A stretch of DNA of 64,000 nucleotides from Leishmania mexicana MHOM/GT/2001/U1103 (taxonomy: Eukaryota; Euglenozoa; Kinetoplastea; Trypanosomatida; Trypanosomatidae). This document shows, piece after piece, positions 57,146-64,000 of this stretch (positions are counted from its first letter, which is position 1; every line of letters begins with the position of its first letter). The stretch lies in contig NC_018324.1 of assembly GCF_000234665.1 (NCBI RefSeq), positions 1,794,942 to 1,858,941 on the forward strand, in the 5' to 3' direction. The notes under the pieces are model-generated. The model made no database searches, had not been told where the DNA came from, and saw nothing but the letters and a program-made list of their open reading frames with translations. A program made the position numbers and the translations under genes.

Positions 57146-58975
57146 ATGAGCGGCATTACAGTGCAGCTCGTATTTGCCTTCGTTGGCACGCGCGTGCCCT
57201 ATTTTATGCCGGAGTCGACGACCGCTGCCAATTCGCCCGCGCGTTCACCATTTGGCAACGCGTCATCGGTGTCGTTTAACACGGTGGCGCAAGGGACGCT
57301 GCGTGCAGACTCTGCTCGGACGTCTCCGCACCTGGCTCCCTGCATTCCGGCAAACGTGTTCACGGCGCAGGGACTCCTGTCCCATCTCGCAAAGGCGCTG
57401 GAGCCGTCCCTGCACGCCGCCGCGACTCCTGAGGCCACCACTACCGACTCTGCCTCGCTATCCCCGACGGTTCCACTGCTGTTTCACAAGCCGCCCGTTT
57501 TCGAGCTATTTGACTACGCTAGCCTTGACCCGCTCGAGGGCTCAGCGGTACTGCATGATGAGCAAGTCCTGCTTGTGCTGTGCGACATCGCCACCACGGC
57601 GCAACTCGTGGAGGCGCTTCAGCTCGAGTGGTTGGAGGTCTACAGCGGGGCGCACCATCCGCACCACCACAGCTCCTCCACATCCACGCTTCAGCCGGCG
57701 CATACGACAGACATGGCAGTTTGCACGACGGAAGAGAAGCTGCGAAACGTGGCGCATGCGCAGCAGGCACTCTGCAAGCCCGTTGGACTTCACCTCTCTC
57801 TCTTACGGAGGGAGTTGATTGCACGCGGGGTGACGTTGGCTGCGCAGAAGGAGCAGCTCGCACAGATGCGATCCTGCACAGCAGCGGGCACCGGCATTGC
57901 TGCCTCTTCAACGGCGAGCGGGAGCGACGGTGTCTCAACGCCCATGCTGTCTGGTCGGGCCGCTTCGTTTCCACTATTGGTGGAGCTGGAGCCGAGTCTG
58001 GCCTCAGAACCAGCTCTGCGTGCCACTGATGCCACGCATCTTCAGAAGTTAGAGGCACCACTGGCGCTCTGCGAGGCACGGGTGCGCGCTATCGAATCCC
58101 TCATGCAGCGCGCCGAAAAGCACCACACCAAGCTGTTGGAGCTCGCCGCGAGTGAACGTGCAACAGAAGAAGCATTCCAGAGAGGCAATGTCAGTCGCGC
58201 CTGCGCGGAATACCTCGAGCGCACCGAGCAGGACCGCAGCGCCGCAGAGGCCATTATTGCGGATTATCAGGTTGAGATGACTCGCCAGCTGAAGGTCGTG
58301 CGGCAACTGGTCGCCTACATCACCCAGGTGCGGAGACTGGTGAGCAAGGCAAAATATGAAATGGGCGTAGTGGAGCTCATCCTTTCACGGCTGTCTTTGA
58401 CGAGCCTGCGACCACGGTTGATGGAGGAGGCGGAGGCGCTGCTGCGCCGCCGCGTCATTGTGCGACGTGCCGCCCGTCGCCAAATGCTGCTGTTGCAGGA
58501 GACAGAGTTCGTCGAGTTGCAGCAAGACCTTGAGTCCTTCTCGCAGCGGATGGAGGTGCAGAAAGTGCTTCCTGAGAAGGTGCGCTGGTATCTGCGTGCA
58601 CCATTGCCCAGTCTTCTGCCCGAGGAAGACCCGGTTGCCACGCTGCTCGATCATGCTCTTATTGACCGCGAGGAGGATGAGGCGCAAGAGCTGGTGGAAA
58701 AGACTCGCGTGTACACGGCAGATTCTTCAGACCCGGCAACAAATGCTCTGCAGATCACGAAAGCGCTGCTGCCGGTGGAGCGGCTCGCGCGGCGTTTGGA
58801 GGAGGCTCGTGCAAGCGCTGCGCAGTACAAGAGTCGCGTGGAGGAGCTGGAGGAGAGACTGAAAATGTACGAGACTGCTGAGGCGCTTTCACCACCGCCG
58901 TTGCAGGAGAGTGTGGTCAAGTCGCCGTCCACGGAAAGACCTGCTGAAAGAGGAGGAATGTTTGAAGAAGGATAG
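57146..58975 (+). CDS. Coiled-coil protein of unknown function, faintly ATG11/FIP200-like
   Basis: 609 residues from the first ATG. The N-terminus could be a ubiquitin-like fold (ITVQLVFAFVGTRVPYFM, VFTAQGLLSHLAKALE, FELFDYASLDPLEGSAVL, DEQVLLVLCDIATT, to about residue 165), with low-complexity linkers between the segments. From about 190 on it is helical, with coiled-coil stretches about 295-480 and 550-585. The region around 455-510 reads RRQMLLLQETEFVELQQDL then VLPEKVRWYLRAPLPSLLPEE, loosely like the tail of Atg17/ATG11-type domains (a helix, then 'yLPedLfPgL'). This would suit an autophagy scaffold, but the resemblance is weak. The coding assignment itself is secure from length, composition and helix periodicity. 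Confidence 0.7.
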   Translation: MSGITVQLVFAFVGTRVPYFMPESTTAANSPARSPFGNASSVSFNTVAQGTLRADSARTSPHLAPCIPANVFTAQGLLSHLAKALEPSLHAAATPEATTTDSASLSPTVPLLFHKPPVFELFDYASLDPLEGSAVLHDEQVLLVLCDIATTAQLVEALQLEWLEVYSGAHHPHHHSSSTSTLQPAHTTDMAVCTTEEKLRNVAHAQQALCKPVGLHLSLLRRELIARGVTLAAQKEQLAQMRSCTAAGTGIAASSTASGSDGVSTPMLSGRAASFPLLVELEPSLASEPALRATDATHLQKLEAPLALCEARVRAIESLMQRAEKHHTKLLELAASERATEEAFQRGNVSRACAEYLERTEQDRSAAEAIIADYQVEMTRQLKVVRQLVAYITQVRRLVSKAKYEMGVVELILSRLSLTSLRPRLMEEAEALLRRRVIVRRAARRQMLLLQETEFVELQQDLESFSQRMEVQKVLPEKVRWYLRAPLPSLLPEEDPVATLLDHALIDREEDEAQELVEKTRVYTADSSDPATNALQITKALLPVERLARRLEEARASAAQYKSRVEELEERLKMYETAEALSPPPLQESVVKSPSTERPAERGGMFEEG

Positions 58976-61761
58976 AACGTCGTTGGCCACAAATCGAGTC
59001 CCTGAGAGACTCTTCGTACATTGTCTTTTTTTTGTCGTCCTTTCCTCCCCGCCCTCCTGTGGGTGCTGACTGAGAGCGCCGCGTGGTGGTGCAGCAACAC
59101 ATTTCTATACACAGAAATGCGTGTTTATGCACCATGAACCGCCATGGAAAGAGCTCGGCACCTTCCTGTCTCTCACCACGTTTTGTTCCTTGTATCCCGT
59201 TTTCGCATCAAAACGCACAAGTCGGACGACAACAGTTAGATGGGATGGTTCTACAGGTATGTCTTTGGGTGTAATGGCAGTGCGAGGAGAGGAGAGGAGA
59301 GGAAAGGGGGAGGGTGTGGTGGACAGGGAGTAGTGAAGAGGCTTCTTCCTTCACTCGCTTGCCGGGTTTCTGTTTCTCGTTGTTGGGCCTTCCACGTGAG
59401 TCGGCACTCCATGCCGGTTCGTAGGCGCTGATGATCACCACCGTCACCACCCCTCCCACGCACTAATAGCGCCGTGCTGTCCTTTCTCTCTCTGGGCTGT
59501 TGCGATGTGCCCCCCGCCCCCCCACCCCGGCCTCTTTCCCTCTCACCCCCACCTCTCCCGCAGATCTTGTGATTTGCTTGTCGTTTTTATCAGCAATGTT
59601 GGAGTTGCCTTTCATCACCTCTATTGTGTGTGTGTATGTGCTCTGCTACACCCTTGTCCTTACTCCGCCTCTATTATTAGTGTTGCGCCTGCGATGAGAC
59701 ACGCTCACTCTCGGCCTCCTCCGCCTTCTTCCTCTGCGATTTTCGCTCACCGTTTTCTTTTGTTTTGCTTTCGGATTACCTCTTTTCTTTTTCGTGCGCT
59801 CCGGTATACGAGCACTCGCTGGTGAGGGTTCTGTTGAGCACCGTGTTGTGCACACGGGTGGCCTCTTTCGTTTGCAGCACTGAACGTCTGCTCTCTCGCG
59901 TGGCGCAAAACATGAAGAATGGGTGGCGTGAATGCGCGTCTGGGGTGGGGGAGAGGAGAGGAAAGGAGAGAAGTGGGGCAGGATGCGTTTTGGAGCATGG
60001 GGCGTAGGGGTTCTATAGGGTGACGTCGCACCGTCCGTGCGTGAACTCGAGTGGTCGTGAACGAATGTGTTTTGCGCCTGTGCGTACGCGCGGGATCTCC
60101 GGGGGATCTGTAACTCACCCTTCCGGGGCCCACCTGCTTTACTTCACCTCCTCGGCGGCTGCGAGTTCCCTCCGCATCTCGCCGATTTCTGCCACACTCT
60201 CTGCCTTCCCAATGTGTGGTTCTTTTTTCTCCCGTGAAACGGCTCTTTTCGCTCGTCCCTCATCGGGACTTTTTTTTTCGTGTTGTTGCTGATTCCAAAG
60301 ACGCGCTGAGCGCCGGCGCCTTTTATTCGATTGCTCGCTTCACAGACAGCCCGCCACTTCCTCCCCACACTTTGTCCACCCCCCCCCTCCCTTCTCATTA
60401 CCTTTCAGGCTAACGCGGAATCTTCCGCGCAACGGGCAGAAGCAGGCACGCACACGCACATGCACACAACGACACACCGATAATAGAAAACACTAGAGGG
60501 TTCGCAAAGCAGAGCAGCACTGCGTCGGCAACTCCCACTGATGTCAGGGTGTCTACGCGGAGCATTATCATTGTCCGGCGGGTCACAGGTGATCCACAGC
60601 ACACAACTGCCAGGATGAGAAGTTCCGCAAGCCATGGCGATGACGACAGGACACTCCGTTTTAGGAGGGGTCGTATGAAGGTACTTTGGCCCCTCCCCCC
60701 TACACCCGCACCTTCTCCCTAACTCCTTCTTCCACCTCCCTTCTAACCCCTCTCTTCACCCGGCCAATTTGCACCGCAGCTGGGGTGCATCTTTGCGGAA
60801 AGTACAGGCATACACGCCCCCCCCCGAAGGACTCTCCCACTTATTGCCTCCCCGCAACCCCCCCACTCTCCTTCCCCGTCACCACAGAGACACTTTTCTG
60901 GAGGAAAAGAAAAAGAACTCCTCTCCTATCTCTGCTCCTCTCTTCTTTTGCGTGTTTGTTTCTGTATGTCTGCGTGAGCAGACCACGACTCAGTTTTCGA
61001 TTTCTTTTCCGAGCTCCCCCACCGCCGCGCGGCGCTCAGCGACAAGGAGGTACGGCAGCCGAGCCTCCGTCTTTTCACCGTTTCCTTTCCTGCGAAGTCG
61101 AGCAGACACAAAGCCAGACGTTAGAGCGCGCACGCGCCTCATCTTGCTCCTTATTCGCTCACGCCCTCAACCTGTGGCGTGACCCATCACTTCACTCGGC
61201 CGACGGAGGAGTGAAACACGAGACGAGCCGTTGCCGACGTCAAAGGCACACCCGTCCCACAAACGCTGGACTGCTCCTTTCCCTCTCCGCCCCCTCTCAC
61301 GCAAAGGAAAGTACGAAGCAGCAGTGAGGTGTGTGTGCTACGCGTTCCGAGTGAGGAGTAGAGGAGGCGCGAATCACCTCGGCATAACGAAACCGTGCGG
61401 GTCTTCCCTGTTTGCTTGTTTTCTTCTTCCTTCTTTGCGCTGTGTTAAGCGCCTTTCCGAACCTCTCGAGCGTATCCGGGAAGCTGAACGGAGAAGAAAA
61501 ATCGGCGGACAGGCAAGACCCACACACTCACACACAGACAGGCACACAGACAGACACTTTTATTCAAGTGTACATGTATCTACACAAACGTGGTGCCTGT
61601 GCGTTGTAGCACAGCTCCTCTTCGTACCTCATTTATTCTTGTGTGTATCTGCGTACACACAGAAAAAAAAAGATACACGCCACCCCGGCCGCTGTTCCTT
61701 GGTGTAGGCGCCCCTGTGTAGAACGACATCTTGCTCCGTCTCTCCCCTCCCCCTCAGGCTT

Positions 61762-61780
61762 TGTGTGTGTGTGTGTGTGT
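61762..61780. repeat. TG dinucleotide microsatellite
   Basis: About nine TG units. Confidence 0.9.
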
Positions 61781-61902
61781 TTTCTGTTTGTTTTTCTTCC
61801 TCGCGGTTGTGTACTGGCGCTGCGGTGCGACTTTGGTGATTGGCGTCTTATTGGCGTGTGCAATTTCCTTTTTGTTGTTATTGGCTTCTTTTTTTTTCGC
61901 TC

Positions 61903-61904
61903 AG
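61903..61904 (+). promoter_or_regulatory. Candidate spliced-leader acceptor AG for the 2H phosphoesterase gene
   Basis: T-rich tract ending CTTTTTTTTTCGCTCAG (about 61887-61904), about 417 nt before the ATG at 62322. Nearer AGs exist without good tracts. Confidence 0.5.
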
Positions 61905-62321
61905 CTTGTGTCTGCTTGTGGGAACTCTTATTACGGGCTTTGTCCTTTCTGTTGTTGCTCTTGCCTTGTGCTCACCTCACGTGTGGTGCTTGTCTGTTCC
62001 CTGCACTAGCCTGCATTCTTCTTCGCTCTTCTATTTGGCCCTTGCTTGTGTGCGTAGCGGGCCACTCAAGCACACAGGTGGGAGGCGCGCACTTGGACGG
62101 ACGCCTTTGGAAGACTCCCGTATGGGAAGGCCAGTGTCGTGCCAGTTTTACGTCCGAGTAGCCGTCGCATCTTGCTATCCCTCTCTGCCTTCTCGCAAGT
62201 TCCGAGTCCCTTCGTGTTGGTTGTCATGTATGTGTGAGCGTGTCGAGGATTCAGATCATTGTGAGGAAAATCCGCATCAACAGAAGCAGTGTGCGTGCGT
62301 GTGCACACGCTTCCATTTGCC

Positions 62322-63029
62322 ATGTCTCTCTTGGCGTTGAACGTGTGCCTGATCAGCTCTTCCTTCGACGTGGTGGCGCTTCCGCTGTCGTCGACGCTTT
62401 GCCCTGTCGAAGTGGATGACGACGCCGGGGACACCTCCCTGTGCTACGGCCTCGCGCCACTCACGGAGAAGGGCCACAAAGGATATGGCTATGCGCACTG
62501 CACCGTGATGCAGTTCTGTGCGCGTGCGCTGGACTTGAAGGCAGTTCGTGAGATTGTGCGCGAGACGTGGTTGAAGTTCCGCAAGCATGTCTTGGAATCG
62601 AAGGAGTCGCTGGTGCTGACCGGAGTCGCGGACGGTCCGATCTTCGCAACAACGGTGGATGGACGCGCTGTGCGGCTGCCAAATATCACGGTGGAGCGCA
62701 GCCCCAACCTAATGTGGCTGCACGAGACCATCGTGCGCGAGCTCGGCCAGTACCACGTCAAAGTAGGCTCAGAGGATGTGGCCAAGTCCGCCTTTCACAG
62801 GAAGTTCCCCGCCGATGGCAATAGCACTACTCCAGAATGGATGCTGTCCTTCATGAACAAGTACGCTCACGAAAACTACACGCCGCATATTACGCTCGGC
62901 GCGTGCACCGAGAAGAACGTGGCGGCGTTTTCGTTTTTGCAAAAGACCGAGATTCCATGGAGAGAGTGCCGACTCGTGGTGAGCCACATGGGCAACTTCT
63001 GCTCCTGCTTTGAACTCCTCGAGAACTGA
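62322..63029 (+). CDS. 2H phosphoesterase superfamily protein (LigT / cyclic phosphodiesterase-like)
   Basis: 235 residues from the first ATG; an earlier in-frame GTG at 62289 is not used. The two signature H-x-T motifs are present: YGYAHCTVMQF with His59 and YTPHITLGACT with His189, about 130 residues apart, as in the 2H fold where both His act on a 2',3'-cyclic phosphate or a 2'-5' bond. The first half of the fold follows a helix (LKAVREIVRETWLKF), and the second ends with a typical strand (CRLVVSHMGNF). The size is normal for the superfamily. There is no signal peptide or membrane segment. Possible roles are trimming of RNA 3' ends, tRNA-splicing intermediates or nucleotide phosphodiesterase activity; the sequence does not choose among them. 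Confidence 0.8.
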   Translation: MSLLALNVCLISSSFDVVALPLSSTLCPVEVDDDAGDTSLCYGLAPLTEKGHKGYGYAHCTVMQFCARALDLKAVREIVRETWLKFRKHVLESKESLVLTGVADGPIFATTVDGRAVRLPNITVERSPNLMWLHETIVRELGQYHVKVGSEDVAKSAFHRKFPADGNSTTPEWMLSFMNKYAHENYTPHITLGACTEKNVAAFSFLQKTEIPWRECRLVVSHMGNFCSCFELLEN

Positions 63030-64000
63030 GCGTGTCACATCGACGTTATCACGTTCATCTCTCTACGTTTTGTATCTCTCTTTTTCTCTTCATCTGTTCT
63101 CCCGCTGAGGTCATGATGGCTGTGTGCGCCCCACCTTGTAATCCCCCCTCCTCACACCGCACTCCACCACCCCTACACGCTCTCTCTACCTGCCCCCCTC
63201 CCCGCTTCTCATCCCATTTAATTTCTTTTGCGTGCTTTTGTGGGCCTCTTGCTTTCCGTTGTGCGTTTCTATCTATTCCTGCTCTACATGTGCTTGTGTG
63301 TGTGTGCATGGCGAGGGGTCGCCGTTGTTCGTGGTGCTGGTGGACTGTTTGTATCCTCCGTTTCGGTTGTTCCGCTACCCCTCTTTCCCTCGGTGCCGCG
63401 TTCCCAGTCGACCAAAAATCCCCACCGCTTTGGCGTCGATATTATTGGTTGTTACCTCGTCCCTCAATGTTGGTGCCGCTTCCCGTGCCGGCAGCAATGG
63501 CTGGCGCTGCGCGGTGTCGTTGATGGTAATTAGTGTCGGTTATGATGGATACGGGTTTAACGTCGTTGTTCGGTCGGTCACGTCGACAAGCGTCAGGCAA
63601 GTGACCCCTCCTGTGAAATGGCAGCCACTGCCTGTGGACTCCGTTTGTCATGACTCGCCTCCCATACGTTAGTGAGACGTACGCTCTTTCCGATATCATG
63701 ACATGCGCAAAGAACCATTGTGAAAGGGCAGACCTCTCCGCGTCACACGAATGCAGCATAGTCTGTGCTTCCGCGCCTGGACGCACCTCCACTGGGACTG
63801 CTTCTCCACTGTCGCCGTTGATCCTGTTGGTTTCAGCTGTGTCTTTGCCACTCTTGTTTACTTGTCCGCCCACTGCCTATCCCCTGCCTCTCTCCTTTTC
63901 TCTCTTTTCCCTCTCACGATCTCTCATGGCGGCCCTTTCACTTTTCTCGTTTCGCTGCCTCGGTGTCCGTGGTTATCGCAAGCCCGATTTCTGCGCTGCA
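63030..64000. other. Intergenic region to the window end, no gene seen
   Basis: Spacer of CT-rich (about 63140-63230, 63880-63930) and GT-rich DNA. The next gene presumably starts beyond the window; the final CT tract may be its acceptor region. Confidence 0.7.

Larger units (their letters stand above)
58976..62321. other. 3.3-kb spacer, no gene seen
   Basis: The longest non-coding stretch in the window. It holds GA-rich stretches (about 59284-59315, 59950-59975), CT-rich blocks (59505-59570, 60680-60760), T runs and a TG repeat at 61762-61780. No frame shows family features; the longest (60686-61327) is Ser/Pro/Arg-rich. I looked for a tRNA-like cloverleaf and for a second coding frame and saw none. 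Confidence 0.65.

Noticed and set aside
60686..61327. 213-codon + strand frame in the longest spacer
   Set aside because: Ser/Pro/Arg-rich and CT-tract derived, without predicted structure or family resemblance.
58976..62321. tRNA or snRNA gene in the long spacer
   Set aside because: No cloverleaf arms, A/B-box pair or conserved snRNA segments could be recognised by eye.

Overview
The window looks like one continuous stretch of a kinetoplastid chromosome, most probably Leishmania. All 17 protein genes I can support lie on the + strand. They are intronless and GC-rich, many have long low-complexity insertions, and they are separated by 0.7-3.3 kb of pyrimidine-rich, microsatellite-rich DNA. 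Candidate spliced-leader acceptors (a polypyrimidine tract followed by AG) precede most start codons, as expected for one polycistronic unit resolved by trans-splicing. Two copies of a SIDER-like retroposon relic, about 30 kb apart, support Leishmania or a close relative. The species and chromosome cannot be fixed from the sequence alone. I saw no tRNA, rRNA, CRISPR array, intact transposon or strand-switch region.

Layout, left to right. 1-25.6 kb: a very large alpha/beta hydrolase, a WDR55/JIP5-like nucleolar WD40 protein, a small Cys-rich protein, a methionine-synthase-reductase-like diflavin reductase with extra flavodoxin-like modules, a TBC1D31-like WD40/TBC protein, and a large protein with a possible CAMSAP-type CH domain. 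26-33.8 kb: the GPI-anchor subunit PIG-P, a tandem pair of paralogous helical-repeat proteins (probably mitochondrial), and a DUF1749/UPF0613-like alpha/beta hydrolase that seems to have lost its nucleophile. 34-47.8 kb: a SIDER-like element, a coiled-coil protein with repeated F-x-P motifs, a class I methyltransferase, a PPR protein whose repeats read as a poly(A) code (KPAF4-like), the splicing factor PLRG1/PRP46, and a RABL3-like GTPase. 47.8-64 kb: three genes far apart, namely a large cysteine-type LRR protein, a coiled-coil protein with a faint ATG11/FIP200 flavour, and a 2H phosphoesterase. The intergenic spacers here reach 2.8-3.3 kb.

The genes do not form a pathway, as is normal for kinetoplastid polycistrons. 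Two themes recur. One is RNA metabolism: PLRG1 in the nucleus, the KPAF4-like PPR and the tandem helical-repeat pair probably in the mitochondrion, and the 2H phosphoesterase. The other is cilium/cytoskeleton-type proteins: TBC1D31, the CH-domain candidate and the F-x-P protein. Several open frames extend upstream of the first ATG through GTG or TTG codons. I placed each start at the first in-frame ATG, which in most cases lies close downstream of a pyrimidine tract and AG.
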